From Nocardioides albidus (GTDB taxonomy: Bacteria; Actinomycetota; Actinomycetes; Propionibacteriales; Nocardioidaceae): a DNA stretch of 49,633 nt. The notes beneath the pieces are model-generated. The model was given only the letters and a program-made list of their open reading frames with translations. It had not been told where the DNA came from and made no database searches. Made by a program: the position numbers and the translations under genes. This document shows positions 34,923 through 46,157 of this stretch, piece after piece. Positions within the stretch are counted from its first letter, which is position 1. Every line of letters begins with the position of its first letter. The stretch is taken from NCBI RefSeq assembly GCF_006335005.1, contig NZ_VDMP01000025.1, forward strand, positions 297,737-347,369. Direction: 5' to 3'.

Positions 34923-35828
34923 ATGTCCATCCGTCTTGGACCCAACCAGTACGGCAAGGCCGAGAACCGCGTCGTACGCATCGTGCGCGACACGGCGCGC
35001 CACCAGATCCGCGACCTGAACGTCTCCACCGCGCTGCGCGGCCGCTTCGACGACGCGCACATCAGCGGCGACCAGAAGGACGTCCTGCCGACAGACACCC
35101 AGAAGAACACCGTCTTCGCCTACGCCAAGAAGATCGGCGTCGCCTCGATCGAGGAGTTCGCGCTCGCCCTCGCCGACCGCTACCTCGAGGCCTGCCCGGC
35201 CGCCGAGGGCGCCCGCGTCGAGGTCGACGAGTACGCCTGGGACCGCATCCAGGTCGACGGCACCGGCCACGACCACTCCTTCGTCCGCTCCGGCGGCGGC
35301 GTGCGGACGACGATCGTCAACGTCGACGGCCGCGGCGCCGACCGGGTCGCCCACGTCGTGTCCGGCATCAAGGACCTCGTCGTGCTCAAGTCGACCGGAT
35401 CGGAGTTCAAGGGCTTCCTCAAGGACGAGTACACGACGCTGCAGGAGACCACCGACCGGATCCTCTCCACCTCGCTGGTCGCCCGGTGGCGCTACGAGGG
35501 CACGGGCGTCGACTGGGACAAGTCCTACGAGTCGATCCGGGCGCTGCTGCTGCAGCGCTTCGCCGAGATCCACAGCCTGGCGCTCCAGCAGACGCTGCAC
35601 GGGATGGGCACCTCCGTGCTCGAGCAGCACCCCGACGTGGCCGAGATCAAGTTCTCCGCGCCCAACAAGCACCACTTCCTCTCGGACCTCTCGCCCTTCG
35701 GTCTCGACAACCCGGGCGAGGTGTTCTTCGCAGCCGACCGCCCCTACGGCCTGATCGAGGCGTCCGTGGTCCGCGACGAGGCGGGTGACGCGGGCAACGC
35801 CTGGCACGCCATCCCGGGCTTCTGCTGA
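34923..35828 (+). CDS. pucL: Urate oxidase (cofactor-free uricase)
   Basis: A 301-residue uricase. GPNQYGKAENRVVRI carries the catalytic Lys12, and LPTDTQKNTVFAYAK the Thr57-Asp58 pair; SFVRSGG, LKSTGSEFKGFLKDEYTTL and the C-terminal NKHHFLSDLSPFGLDNPGEVFFAADRPYGLIEASV follow the canonical order. The enzyme oxidises urate with O2 to 5-hydroxyisourate and H2O2. It is the third gene of the operon, with a GAGGGAG ribosome site near the start and the permease eight bases downstream. Confidence 0.96.
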   Translation: MSIRLGPNQYGKAENRVVRIVRDTARHQIRDLNVSTALRGRFDDAHISGDQKDVLPTDTQKNTVFAYAKKIGVASIEEFALALADRYLEACPAAEGARVEVDEYAWDRIQVDGTGHDHSFVRSGGGVRTTIVNVDGRGADRVAHVVSGIKDLVVLKSTGSEFKGFLKDEYTTLQETTDRILSTSLVARWRYEGTGVDWDKSYESIRALLLQRFAEIHSLALQQTLHGMGTSVLEQHPDVAEIKFSAPNKHHFLSDLSPFGLDNPGEVFFAADRPYGLIEASVVRDEAGDAGNAWHAIPGFC

Positions 35829-35836
35829 GGACCGGC

Positions 35837-37246
35837 ATGCTCCGTCGCAGGAAGTCAGCCGCCCCGGTCTCGAACCGACCGGAGGACGAGCGGTATCCGG
35901 CCGGCCAGCTCCTCGCCTACGGCACGCAGCACATCCTGACGATGTACGGCGGCGTGATCGCGCCGCCCCTCATCGTCGGTGGCGCCGCGGGCCTCTCGCC
36001 GAGCGACCTGGCCCTGCTGGTCACCGCCGGGCTCTTCGTCTCGGGCGCCGCGACACTGCTCCAGACCCTCGGCATCGGACCCTTCGGGAGCCGGCTGCCG
36101 ATCGTCCAGGGCATCTCGTTCGCCAGTGTCTCCACCATGGTCGCCATCGCCAGCGAGGACGGGCTGCGGCCGGTCTTCGGCGCGATCATCGTCGCCGGCC
36201 TCATCGGGCTGGTGCTCTCCTCCTTCTTCGCCCAGCTGGTCCGCCTGTTCCCGGCGGTCGTCACCGGCACGATCATCACCGTCATCGGCCTGTCCCTGAT
36301 GCCGGTGGCCTTCCGGTGGGCGATGGGCAACAACGACGCCGCTCCCGACTTCGGCTCGATGGCCAACATCGGGTACGCCGGCCTGACGCTGCTGATCATC
36401 CTGGTGATCAGCCGGGTCTTCCAGGGTGCGATCTCGCGGCTGTCCATCCTGATCGGCCTCGTCGTCGGCACCGTGGTCGCCCTCGCCACCGGCAAGGCCG
36501 ACTTCTCCTCGGTCGGCGAGGCCGACCTGGTCGCCGTACCCCCGGTGCTCCACTTCGGGAGCCCGACCTTCGAGCTCGGCGCCATCGTCTCGATGACGAT
36601 CGTGATCTTGGTGATCATGACCGAGACCACGGCCGACATCCTCGCCATCGGCGAGATCGTGGAGACCGAGGTCGACGCCAAGCGGGTCGCCGACGGCCTC
36701 CGGGCCGACATGGCCGCCACGACCGCCGCGCCCCTGGTCGGCACCTTCCCGTGCAGCGCGTTCGCGCAGAACGTCGGCCTGGTCGCGCTCACCGGCGTGC
36801 GCAGCAGGTACGTCGTCGCGATGGGCGGCCTCGTCCTCCTGCTGCTCGGACTGCTGCCCGTGGTCGGCGCCGTCGTGGCCGCGATCCCCTATCCCGTGCT
36901 CGGCGGAGCCGGCATCGTGCTCTTCGGCTCCGTCGCGGCCAGCGGCATCCGCACCCTGTCGCGGGTCGACTACCAGGACAACCTCAACATGGTGATCGTC
37001 TCCGTCGCGATCGCCGTGGGGATCATCCCGATCGCCGCTCCGACCTTCTGGGACGCCTTCCCGGACTCGTTCGCCGTGGTCATGCACTCCGGCATCAGCG
37101 CGACCGCCCTGGTCGCGGTCGTCCTCAACGTGCTCTTCAACGAGATCACCCTCGGCAACCGGTCCGGCGCCTCGGTGTTCGCCGCCTCCCAGGACCGGCG
37201 CGACCCGCTCGGCGAGCGCCTCGACGACGACATCCGCAGGCGCTGA
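35837..37246 (+). CDS. NCS2 nucleobase permease (urate/xanthine type)
   Basis: A 469-residue membrane protein with 12-14 hydrophobic segments of the NCS2 family. AYGTQHILTMYGGVIAPPLIVGGAAGL begins TM1, LPIVQGISFASVSTM carries the conserved Gln-Gly, TETTADILAIGEIV is the substrate-binding helix, and AFAQNVGLVALTGVRSR the family signature. Co-transcribed with the urate genes, it most likely imports urate or xanthine with protons; the precise ligand cannot be read off. It ends in a Lys/Arg-rich tail before the strong hairpin at 37285. Confidence 0.93.
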   Translation: MLRRRKSAAPVSNRPEDERYPAGQLLAYGTQHILTMYGGVIAPPLIVGGAAGLSPSDLALLVTAGLFVSGAATLLQTLGIGPFGSRLPIVQGISFASVSTMVAIASEDGLRPVFGAIIVAGLIGLVLSSFFAQLVRLFPAVVTGTIITVIGLSLMPVAFRWAMGNNDAAPDFGSMANIGYAGLTLLIILVISRVFQGAISRLSILIGLVVGTVVALATGKADFSSVGEADLVAVPPVLHFGSPTFELGAIVSMTIVILVIMTETTADILAIGEIVETEVDAKRVADGLRADMAATTAAPLVGTFPCSAFAQNVGLVALTGVRSRYVVAMGGLVLLLLGLLPVVGAVVAAIPYPVLGGAGIVLFGSVAASGIRTLSRVDYQDNLNMVIVSVAIAVGIIPIAAPTFWDAFPDSFAVVMHSGISATALVAVVLNVLFNEITLGNRSGASVFAASQDRRDPLGERLDDDIRRR

Positions 37247-37284
37247 GCGCGGGCTCGACCCTCCTGCGCTCGGGCGTGGGTGTG

Positions 37285-37332
37285 GGACGTCATACGGATC
37301 GTGGGCTCAAGCCCTCGGTCCGTATGACGTCC
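37285..37332. terminator. Strong 14-bp hairpin between convergent operons
   Basis: Bases 37285-37298 and 37319-37332 are perfect inverted repeats, and the 20-base loop contains a second hairpin, GGGCT-CA-AGCCC (37303-37314). It lies in the 162-bp gap between the convergent permease and SDR genes, the right place for a bidirectional terminator, but has no T-tract. Its left arm shares CGTCATACGGA with the uraD operator region. Confidence 0.55.
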
Positions 37333-37408
37333 GCGGCGTCGCCGGGCCCCCCGCCGCCGACACCAGCCGCCGACACCAGCCACCCCGCCGACACCCGCCG
37401 GCGTGCGG

Positions 37409-38143
37409 TCAACCCCGTCCGGCGTACGGCATCCCGGTCGCGAGGAGGGTCATGGTGGGGACGCTGACGCCGAGGGGCAGGCGGGCCATGGCCACGACGG
37501 CGTCGGCGACGTGACGCGGGTCGAAGGTGGGCTCGGGGCGGATCGAGCCGTCGGCCTGACGGGCGCCGACGGCGATGCCGGCGGTCATCTCGGTCGCGGC
37601 GTTGCCGATGTCGATCTGGCCGACGGCGATGTCGTGGGGGCGGCCGTCGAGGGCGAGTGCCTTCGTGAGCCCGGTGATCGCGTGCTTGGTGGCGGTGTAC
37701 GCCGCGCTTCCGGGCCTCGGGGTGTGCGCGGAGATCGAGCCGTTGTTGATGATCCGGCCGCCGCGCGGGTCCTGTCGCTTCATCAGGCCGAAGGCGGCGC
37801 GGGCGCAGAGGAAGGCGCCGGTGAGGTTCACCGCCACGGTGGCGGACCAGTCGTCGACGGAGATCTCGTCGACGTCGCCGGAGGGGCCGAAGGTGCCGGC
37901 GTTGTTGACCAGGACGTCCACGCGGCCCCACCGCTGCACCACGGCCGCGAAGGCGGCGTCCACCTGGGCGGCGTCGGCGACGTCGGTGGGCAGAACGAGG
38001 GCGTCGGGCAGGCCGGACGCGGTCTCCGCCAGGGACGCGGCCGTCCGGCCGAGCAGGGCGACGGAGAATCCCGCGTCGGCGAGACCGCGCGCGATGACCC
38101 GGCCCAGGCCGGAGCCCGCGCCGGTGACGACCGCGACCCTCAT
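37409..38143 (-). CDS. SDR-family oxidoreductase in the allantoin operon
   Basis: A 244-residue short-chain dehydrogenase, complete, starting at the ATG at 38143. TGAGSGLG is the nucleotide motif, [10 protein letters not shown] follows, and the catalytic residues are Ser in NNGSISAH and YTATK. It is the last gene after allB and allE, 14 bp behind allE. No ureide step needs an obvious reductase, so it may act on glyoxylate, tartronate semialdehyde or an unrelated compound. The family is clear, the role is not. Confidence 0.87.
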   Translation of the reverse strand: MRVAVVTGAGSGLGRVIARGLADAGFSVALLGRTAASLAETASGLPDALVLPTDVADAAQVDAAFAAVVQRWGRVDVLVNNAGTFGPSGDVDEISVDDWSATVAVNLTGAFLCARAAFGLMKRQDPRGGRIINNGSISAHTPRPGSAAYTATKHAITGLTKALALDGRPHDIAVGQIDIGNAATEMTAGIAVGARQADGSIRPEPTFDPRHVADAVVAMARLPLGVSVPTMTLLATGMPYAGRG

Positions 38144-38157
38144 CCTGGAAACCGGGA

Positions 38158-39033
38158 TCAGAGGAACTGCCGGCTCAGCTTGGCGTGCCGGTTGACGTCC
38201 TTGTAGAGCAGGTAGCGGAAGCGTCCGGGACCGCCGGCGTAGCAGGCCTGCGGGCAGAAGGCGCGCAGCCACATGAAGTCGCCCTCCTGCACCTCGACCC
38301 AGTCCTTGTTGAGGAGGTAGACCGCCTTGCCCTCGAGGACGTAGAGGCCGTGCTCCATGACGTGGGTCTCCGGGAACGGGATCGCCCCGCCGGGCTCGAA
38401 GCTGACGATGTTGACGTGCATGTCGTGGCGCACGTCGAGCGGGTCGGTGAAGCGCTGGGTGCGCCAGCGGCCCTCGGTGCCGGGCATCTCGCCGCCCTCG
38501 ACGTCGGCCTCGTTGGTCACGAACGGCTCGGGTACGTCGACGCCGTCGACCCGCTCGTAGGCTTTGCGGATCCAGTGGAAGCGCGCGGGCGCGTCGCTGG
38601 TGTTGTGCAGGGTCCACGTGCAGCCGGGCGGCAGGAACGCGTACCCGCCGGGGGCGAGGTCGTGCTTCTCGCCCTCGACCACGAGCGTGAGCGCGCCGTC
38701 GACGACGAAGAGGACGCCCTCGGCGCCCGGGTCGAGCTCGGGGCGGTCGGAGCCGCCGCCGGGGGAGACCTCGACGATGTACTGCGAGAAGGTCTCCGCG
38801 AAGCCGGACAGCGGGCGGGCGATCACCCACAGCCGGGTGCCCTCCCAGAAGGGCAGCTGGGAGGTGACGATGTCGCGCATGGTCCCGCGGGGGAGCACGG
38901 CGTAGGCCTCGGTGAAGACCGCCCGGTCGGTGGTCAGCTCGGTCTGGGCCGGGTGCCCGCCGGTGGGGAACCAGTACCTGTTGGGCTGGCCGGCCTGGCT
39001 GGACTGGCCGGACTGGCCGAGTCGATCGGGCAT
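38158..39033 (-). CDS. allE: (S)-ureidoglycine aminohydrolase
   Basis: A bicupin of 291 residues that converts ureidoglycine to ureidoglycolate and ammonia. Matching segments include [31 protein letters not shown], the first cupin around [27 protein letters not shown] and the second around [46 protein letters not shown], with the metal-binding His/Glu/Gln set. Of two nearby ATGs, 39033 is preferred: GAAGGAG lies seven bases before it but only one base before 39039. The N-terminus has a short GQSGQS-type repeat. It overlaps or abuts the allB stop. Confidence 0.93.
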   Translation of the reverse strand: MPDRLGQSGQSSQAGQPNRYWFPTGGHPAQTELTTDRAVFTEAYAVLPRGTMRDIVTSQLPFWEGTRLWVIARPLSGFAETFSQYIVEVSPGGGSDRPELDPGAEGVLFVVDGALTLVVEGEKHDLAPGGYAFLPPGCTWTLHNTSDAPARFHWIRKAYERVDGVDVPEPFVTNEADVEGGEMPGTEGRWRTQRFTDPLDVRHDMHVNIVSFEPGGAIPFPETHVMEHGLYVLEGKAVYLLNKDWVEVQEGDFMWLRAFCPQACYAGGPGRFRYLLYKDVNRHAKLSRQFL

Positions 39034-39035
39034 GG

Positions 39036-40391
39036 TCATGCTCCTTCACGGGTGAGCAGCCGGCCCTGCGGGGCGGCGTCGATGTCGATCATCTCGCCGC
39101 GCAGCCAGGTCGAGCGGACGACGCCCGCCAGCGGCCGGCCGTGGTACGGCGTGACGGCGTTCTTGTGGTGCAGCCGGGCCACGTCGACCACGAAGGCGTC
39201 GTCGGGGGCGAACACGGCGAAGTCGGCGTCGTACCCGACCTCGATGCGGCCCTTGCGCCGCAGGCCGGTCTGCGCGGCCGGGGCGTGGCACATCCAGCGC
39301 ACGACGTCGTGGAGCGTGAAGCCGCGGCGCCGGGCCTCGGTCCACACCGCCGACAGGCCGAGCTGGAGGGAGGAGATGCCGCCCCACGCGACGCCGAAGT
39401 CGCCGGTGTCGAAGCACTTGAGGTCGGGGGTGGACGGCGAGTGGTCGGAGACGACGAGGTCGATGACGCCGTCGCGCAGGCCCTCCCAGAGCAGCTCGCG
39501 GTTGGCGGCCTCGCGGATCGGCGGGCAGCACTTGTACTGCGTGGCGCCGTCGGGGATCTCCTCGGAGGAGAAGGTCAGGTAGTGCGGGCAGGTCTCCGCC
39601 GTGACCCGGACGCCGTCGCGGCGGGCGGAGGCGAGCAGGGCGAGCACGTCGGAGCTGGAGACGTGCAGGATGTGGACCCGGCAGCCGGTTCGGCGGGCGA
39701 GCTCGACGACCTGGGCGACCGCGAGGTTCTCGGCGCCCCGCGGGCGGCTGTGCAGGAAGTCGTCGTACGCCGCGCCGTGCGGGGTCGGCGCGTGCTCGAT
39801 GGCGTGGGCGTCCTCGGCGTGCACGATCAGCAGCCCGTCGAACGAGGCGATCTCGACCATCGCCTCCTCGAGCTGGGCGGGGTCGAGGTGGGGGAACTCG
39901 TCGACCCCGGAGTGCAGCAGGAAGCACTTGAAGCCGAACACGCCGGCGTCGTGGAGCGGGCGCAGGTCCGCGACGTTGCCCGGGATGGCGCCGCCCCAGA
40001 AGCCGACGTCGACGAACGCCTGGCTCTCGGCGGCCCCTTCCCCTCCCGCGACCCGTCGCTTGAGCTCGAGCGCGGGCACGTCGCAGGTCGGCGGGATGGA
40101 GTTGAGCGGCATGTCGACGATGGTGGTGACGCCGCCGGCGGCCGCGGCGCGGGTGGCCGAGCCGAAGCCCTCCCACTCCGTGCGTCCGGGGTCGTTGACG
40201 TGCACGTGCGAGTCCACGACACCGGGGAGCAGGACCTCGTCCTCGCCGAGCTCGACCACCCGTCGCGCGTCGAGGTCGGACGGGAGCGGCTCGACGGCGA
40301 CGATCGACCCGTCGCGTACGCCGACCGCCCGCGCGACCTCGCCCGCGGGGGTCACCACCCGGGGTGCGCGGATCAGCAGGTCGAGCTCCAT
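39036..40391 (-). CDS. allB: Allantoinase
   Basis: A 451-residue amidohydrolase that opens allantoin to allantoate. The binuclear metal ligands are all present: His62 and His64 in SHVHVND, the carboxylated Lys155 in FKCFLLHSG, His191 in VHAEDAH, His243 in LHVSS and Asp316 in SDHSPST, close to the E. coli AllB numbering. The start is the ATG at 40391, with a perfect AAGGAGGT five bases upstream. IclR-type boxes lie just upstream, so allB-allE-SDR may have its own promoter besides read-through from the glyoxylate operon. Confidence 0.95.
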   Translation of the reverse strand: MELDLLIRAPRVVTPAGEVARAVGVRDGSIVAVEPLPSDLDARRVVELGEDEVLLPGVVDSHVHVNDPGRTEWEGFGSATRAAAAGGVTTIVDMPLNSIPPTCDVPALELKRRVAGGEGAAESQAFVDVGFWGGAIPGNVADLRPLHDAGVFGFKCFLLHSGVDEFPHLDPAQLEEAMVEIASFDGLLIVHAEDAHAIEHAPTPHGAAYDDFLHSRPRGAENLAVAQVVELARRTGCRVHILHVSSSDVLALLASARRDGVRVTAETCPHYLTFSSEEIPDGATQYKCCPPIREAANRELLWEGLRDGVIDLVVSDHSPSTPDLKCFDTGDFGVAWGGISSLQLGLSAVWTEARRRGFTLHDVVRWMCHAPAAQTGLRRKGRIEVGYDADFAVFAPDDAFVVDVARLHHKNAVTPYHGRPLAGVVRSTWLRGEMIDIDAAPQGRLLTREGA

Positions 40392-40406
40392 TACGGACCT
40401 CCTTGC

Positions 40407-40442
40407 TTCCACATCGCGGAAAGTCACTTCTGACCTGGGAAA
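40407..40442. promoter_or_regulatory. Paired IclR-type operator upstream of allB
   Basis: TTCCA-CATCG-CGGAA (40407-40421) matches 9 of 10, and TTCTG-ACCTG-GGAAA (40428-40442) 7 of 10, with centres 21 bp apart. The second box overlaps the 3' end of the FAH-family gene. Confidence 0.6.
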
Positions 40443-41302
40443 GTTTCTCGGGTCCTCGCCGGAGGGTCAAGTACCGGGGTCCGCTGCCTGCCCAGCCCCC
40501 GGACCTCGGCCTCGACCACCTGACCGGCCCGCAGGAACGGGCGCGGCTCGGGACGGCCCGCCGCGACGCCGCCGGGCGTGCCGGTCAGGACCAGGTCGCC
40601 GGGCTCGAGGGTCATCAGGGTGCTGGCGTAGGCGAGGAGCTCGCCCACGCCGTACGCCATCAGGGACGTCGTGCCGGACTGGCGGAGATCGCCGTCGACC
40701 CGGAGCTCCAGGGTCAGGCCCTGCGGATCGCCCACCTCGTCGGGGGTCACCAGCCACGGCCCGATGGGGGTGAAGGTGTCGGCGCACTTGCCCTTCGCCC
40801 AGGTCGGTCCCTTGGCGACCTGCGAGCGCTCGGTGACGTCGTCGGCGACGAGGTAGCCCCCGACCGCCTCGAGCGCGGCCCGCGGGTCGGTGCAGTGCGC
40901 GAGCCTGCGGCCGATCACGACGCCGAGCTCGACCTCGTGGTCGGTCGTCGTGCTGCCCGGCGGCAGCAGGATCGGGTCCTCGGGACCGGAGACCGAGGAG
41001 GACGGCTTGAGGAAGACGACCGGCTCGTCGGGGATCGACGCGCCGGCCTCCTCGGCGTGGTCCTTGTAGTTCAGGCCGATGCCGACCACCTTGCCGGGGC
41101 GCGCGATCGGCGGCCCGATGCGCGGCCTGCCGGTCACGACGGGCAGGTCCCACAGGTCGGGCAGATGGGCGAGCCTCGTGGGGTCGCCGAGCAGCGACCC
41201 GTCGATGTCGGCCACCACGGACGAGAGGTCGCGCAGCACGCCTGCGGCGTCGAGCAGGGCGGGACGCTCGCGGCCCGGCGGGCCCACTCTCAGCAGTCTC
41301 AT
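40424..41302 (-). CDS. Fumarylacetoacetate-hydrolase family protein (candidate ureidoglycolate lyase)
   Basis: A 292-residue FAH-fold protein. [24 protein letters not shown], the metal-binding Glu set in [13 protein letters not shown], and [21 protein letters not shown] are diagnostic. Family members cleave C-C or C-N bonds of 2-oxo or acylpyruvate compounds. No AllA-type ureidoglycolate lyase is present, and this gene lies between glycerate kinase and allantoinase, so it may supply the ureidoglycolate to glyoxylate plus urea step. That is inferred from position alone. It overlaps the glycerate kinase stop by four bases. Confidence 0.85.
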   Translation of the reverse strand: MRLLRVGPPGRERPALLDAAGVLRDLSSVVADIDGSLLGDPTRLAHLPDLWDLPVVTGRPRIGPPIARPGKVVGIGLNYKDHAEEAGASIPDEPVVFLKPSSSVSGPEDPILLPPGSTTTDHEVELGVVIGRRLAHCTDPRAALEAVGGYLVADDVTERSQVAKGPTWAKGKCADTFTPIGPWLVTPDEVGDPQGLTLELRVDGDLRQSGTTSLMAYGVGELLAYASTLMTLEPGDLVLTGTPGGVAAGRPEPRPFLRAGQVVEAEVRGLGRQRTPVLDPPARTRETFPGQK

Positions 41303-42447
41303 GCGGTCTCCTTGGTCAGGGCGAGGTGCTCGGCGGCGATCCGCTCGCCGAGTCGCTCGAGCAGGGCGGCGCCGCCGGTCAGGCAGCGGTGGAGGTCGGG
41401 TTCGAGGTCGAGGAGGGCGTACGCCGTGCCGATCCCGGCGCGCCGGAGGCGACCGTCGTCGAGGCGGTTGACGCCGCAGACCGCGACGACCGGGATCCCG
41501 GCTCGGGCGGCCGCGGCGGCGACTCCGGCCGGCGCCTTGCCGTGGAGGGTCTGCTCGTCGAGCGCGCCCTCGCCGGTCACCACGAGGTCGGCCCCGTCGA
41601 GGCGGCGCTCGAAGTCCACGAGCTCGAGGACCAGCTCGATCCCGGAGCGGAGCTCGGCGCCGAGCAGGGCGAGGGCGGCGAAGCCGACCCCGCCGGCTGC
41701 CCCGGCGCCCGGATTGTCGCGTACGTCGGCGCCGGTGCTCGCGGCGACCACGTCGGCCCAGTGGGAGAGTGCGCCGTCGAGCAGCCGGACCTGGACGTCG
41801 TCGGCGCCCTTCTGCGGCCCGTAGACCGCGGCGGCCCCGCGAGGCCCGGTGAGCGGGTTGTCGACATCGCAGGCGACGATCAGCTCCACCCCGGCCAGCC
41901 GGGACCGCAGGCCGGTGAGATCGAGCCGGGCGACGCGCGCCAGGCCGGCGCCTCCGTCGGCGATCTCCTCGCCGTCGGCGGCGAGCAGCCGCGCGCCGAG
42001 GCCGCGCAGCAGACCGGCTCCGCCATCGGTGCTGGCGCTGCCGCCGATGCCGAGCACGAGACGACGGCAGCCGGCGTCGACCGCCGCGGCGAGCGCCTCG
42101 CCCGCGCCCCTGCTGGAGGCGCGCATCGGGTCGGGGCCGCCGGGCAGCCGGACCAGTCCCGACGTGTCGGCGAGCTCGACCACGGCCACGTTCCCGCGCC
42201 GCGCGTACGACGTCCGGACCGGCGCGCCGGTCGGCCCGGTCACCGTGACGGGCGCGAGGACGAAGCCGGCCGCCTCGGCCGCGGCCAGGGTGCCGTCGCC
42301 GCCGTCGGCCACGGGAGCCGACTCGACGACGGCGTCGGGGCGGATGCGTCGTACGCCGGCGCCCACCGCCGCCGCGACCTCGGCGGCGGTGAGCGATCCC
42401 TTGAACTTGTCGGAGGCGACCAGGACGCGAGGGGTCGTGCGGGACAC
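41299..42447 (-). CDS. glxK: Glycerate 2-kinase
   Basis: A 382-residue GarK/GlxK-type kinase. The N-terminal VLVASDKFKGSLTAAEVAAAV and PVADGGDGT are the family signature; LGIGGSASTDGGAGLLRGLGAR and VTGEGALDEQTLHGKAP are the second conserved blocks. It phosphorylates glycerate from tartronate-semialdehyde reductase to 2-phosphoglycerate, which then enters glycolysis. It lies 16 bp after gcl and overlaps the FAH-family gene. Confidence 0.94.
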   Translation of the reverse strand: MSRTTPRVLVASDKFKGSLTAAEVAAAVGAGVRRIRPDAVVESAPVADGGDGTLAAAEAAGFVLAPVTVTGPTGAPVRTSYARRGNVAVVELADTSGLVRLPGGPDPMRASSRGAGEALAAAVDAGCRRLVLGIGGSASTDGGAGLLRGLGARLLAADGEEIADGGAGLARVARLDLTGLRSRLAGVELIVACDVDNPLTGPRGAAAVYGPQKGADDVQVRLLDGALSHWADVVAASTGADVRDNPGAGAAGGVGFAALALLGAELRSGIELVLELVDFERRLDGADLVVTGEGALDEQTLHGKAPAGVAAAAARAGIPVVAVCGVNRLDDGRLRRAGIGTAYALLDLEPDLHRCLTGGAALLERLGERIAAEHLALTKETA

Positions 42448-42463
42448 GGTGGCCGGTCCCGAC

Positions 42464-44269
<1,806 letters not shown>

Positions 44270-44270
44270 G

Positions 44271-45182
44271 TCAGCTGTCCTCGTTCGTGGTGGTGCTCGT
44301 GTCGGTGGCGCGGCCGCTGAGGCGCTCGACGCCTCGCAGCAGGCCGGAGTGGTCGAGGCCGCCGTCGCCGTGGGCGCGGGCGCTGGCCATCAGTTGGGCG
44401 ACGAGGCCGCCGAGCGGCGCGACCACGCCCGCCTCGCGGGCCGCCGCGGTGACGATGCCGAGGTCCTTGTGGTGCAGCTCGATGCGGAAGCCGGGCTCGA
44501 AGGAGCGGGTGAGCATGTTCTCCTTCTTCTGGTTCAGCACGGCCGAGCCGGCCAGGCCGCCGCCGAGCACTTCGAGCGCGGCCTTGGTGTCGACGCCGTA
44601 CGCCTCGAGGAAGACGACGGCCTCAGCGAGCGCCTGGATGTTGGCGGCGACGATGAGCTGGTTGGCGGCCTTCACCGTCTGGCCGGAGCCGCTCGGGCCG
44701 ACGTGGACGACGGTCCTGCCGACGACGTCGAACACCGGGCGCGCGGCCTCGAAGTCGTCGGCCGAGCCGCCGACCATGATCGAGAGGGCGGCGTCGCGGG
44801 CGCCGGCCTCCCCGCCGGAGACCGGGGCGTCCAGCAGGCGCAGGCCGCGGGCCGCGGCCTGCTCGGCGAGGGCGGTGGTGACGTCGGGCCGGATGCTGGA
44901 GAAGTCGACGATCAGCGTCCCCGCGGCGGCGCTCTCGAAGACCCCGCCCTCGCCGGCCAGGACGGCCTCGACGTCGGGGGAGTCGGGCACCATCACGCAG
45001 ACGACCTCGGCGTCCTCGACGGCGTCGGCGATCGAGGTGGCGGCGCGCCCGCCCGCGGCGACGAGGGGCTGCGCCTTGTCGGGGGTGCGGTTGTAGCCGG
45101 AGACGGTGTGGCCGGCCTCGGCGAGGTGGACGGCCATCGGGCTGCCCATGATGCCGAGGCCGATGAAGGCGATGCGGGTCAT
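44271..45182 (-). CDS. glxR: Tartronate semialdehyde reductase (2-hydroxy-3-oxopropionate reductase)
   Basis: A 303-residue beta-hydroxyacid dehydrogenase. [20 protein letters not shown] is the NAD(P)-binding start with the family GxxGxGxMGxxM pattern; [11 protein letters not shown] is the substrate loop, and [18 protein letters not shown] holds the catalytic Lys. It reduces tartronate semialdehyde from Gcl to glycerate. The glxR symbol here is the enzyme, not the corynebacterial CRP regulator. It follows hyi by 16 bp and is one base from gcl. Confidence 0.94.
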   Translation of the reverse strand: MTRIAFIGLGIMGSPMAVHLAEAGHTVSGYNRTPDKAQPLVAAGGRAATSIADAVEDAEVVCVMVPDSPDVEAVLAGEGGVFESAAAGTLIVDFSSIRPDVTTALAEQAAARGLRLLDAPVSGGEAGARDAALSIMVGGSADDFEAARPVFDVVGRTVVHVGPSGSGQTVKAANQLIVAANIQALAEAVVFLEAYGVDTKAALEVLGGGLAGSAVLNQKKENMLTRSFEPGFRIELHHKDLGIVTAAAREAGVVAPLGGLVAQLMASARAHGDGGLDHSGLLRGVERLSGRATDTSTTTNEDS

Positions 45183-45198
45183 TGGAGGTCCTCTCGGG

Positions 45199-46020
45199 TC
45201 AGTGGGTGGCCGCGGCGGAGGCGCGGCGCTCGCGGGGGAGCCACGCGAAGCTGTCGGTGGAGGTCGTGGCGGGCTTGTACTCGAGCCCGACCCAGCCGGC
45301 GTACCCGGCGGCCTCGAGCGCGGCGAGCTGGCGCTCGAGAGGGAGGGCGCCGGTACCGGGCTCGTTGCGGCCCGGGGCGTCGGCGATCTGCACGTGCGCG
45401 ATCCGCGCGGTGTGTCGGGCGATGACGGCGTCGACGTCGTCCCCGTTGACCGCGAGGTGGTAGAGGTCGGCCAGCAGGCCGATGTTGGCCTCGCCCGCCC
45501 GGTCGATGACGGCCAGCGCGTCCGCGGCGGTGAGCAGCGGGTAGCGGTCGGCGCCGCTGACCGGCTCGACGAGGACGGTGCCGCCGATCCGGGCGGCCGC
45601 GCGGGCGGCGAGCGCGAGGTTCTCGGCGCCGAGCTCGTCCTGCTCCTCGGCGCGGACGCCGTCGACCCGGTTGCCGTAGAGCGCGTTGAAGGCCGTGCAG
45701 CCGAGTCGTTCGCCGATGCCGACGGTGACGTCGATGTTGTCGCGGAACTCGGCCGACCGGGCGGGCCACGAGACCAGGCCCCGGTCGCCGCCGGGCATGT
45801 CGCCGGCGAAGAAGTTGAGGCCGACCAGGCGCACGCCGGCGTCCTCGACCGCGGCGACGAACGCGTCGACGTCCCTGTCGGCGGGGACCGCCTCGGCGAA
45901 CGGCCACCAGAGCTCGACGGCGTCGAAGCCGGCGGCCCGCGCCGCCGCGGGGCGCTCGAGCAGGGGGAGCTCGGTGAACAGGATCGAGCAGTTCACCTCG
46001 TACCGGAGCTGGTGGCTCAT
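45199..46020 (-). CDS. hyi: Hydroxypyruvate isomerase
   Basis: A 273-residue TIM-barrel protein of the xylose-isomerase-like family, the usual partner of gcl. LRYEVNCSILFTELPLLERPAAARAAGFDAVELWWPF is the typical Hyi N-terminus; NFFAGDMPGGDRG, LVEPVSG, LADLYHLAVNGDD and HVQIADAPGRNEPGTG carry the metal-binding acids and His. It interconverts hydroxypyruvate and tartronate semialdehyde. First gene of the minus-strand operon, it has AAGGA before the ATG and two strong IclR-type boxes in its promoter, shared divergently with pucR. Confidence 0.93.
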   Translation of the reverse strand: MSHQLRYEVNCSILFTELPLLERPAAARAAGFDAVELWWPFAEAVPADRDVDAFVAAVEDAGVRLVGLNFFAGDMPGGDRGLVSWPARSAEFRDNIDVTVGIGERLGCTAFNALYGNRVDGVRAEEQDELGAENLALAARAAARIGGTVLVEPVSGADRYPLLTAADALAVIDRAGEANIGLLADLYHLAVNGDDVDAVIARHTARIAHVQIADAPGRNEPGTGALPLERQLAALEAAGYAGWVGLEYKPATTSTDSFAWLPRERRASAAATH

Positions 46021-46030
46021 GGGTTCATCC

Positions 46031-46066
46031 TTCCGTAATGCGGAAACTATTTTCTGATGACCGGAA
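46031..46066. promoter_or_regulatory. Paired IclR-type operator between hyi and pucR
   Basis: TTCCG-TAATG-CGGAA (46031-46045) is perfect and TTCTG-ATGAC-CGGAA (46052-46066) matches 9 of 10, centres 21 bp apart. A minus-strand TAGTTT -10-like element (46045-46050) lies between the boxes, so the pair should control hyi-gcl and perhaps pucR. Confidence 0.7.
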
Positions 46067-46157
46067 CCGTACGTTCGCGACGGCGATCACGTCAACCCCC
46101 GCGCCACCTGCGGCCGACCCGGCCGGCGCTGTACCTTCCTCCAAGAGGAGGTGGGCC

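Noticed and set aside
35855..37087. Long open frame (about 410 codons) on the minus strand opposite the urate-operon permease
   Set aside because: It is rich in Asp, Arg, Gly and His with no motif or start signal, the usual antisense reading of a high-GC gene. The plus-strand NCS2 protein is unmistakable.
46038..46157. Longer PucR starting at 46038
   Set aside because: The extra 40 residues overlap both operator boxes, are Pro/Ala-rich without homology and lack a ribosome site, whereas the GTG at 46158 has AAGAGGAGG.
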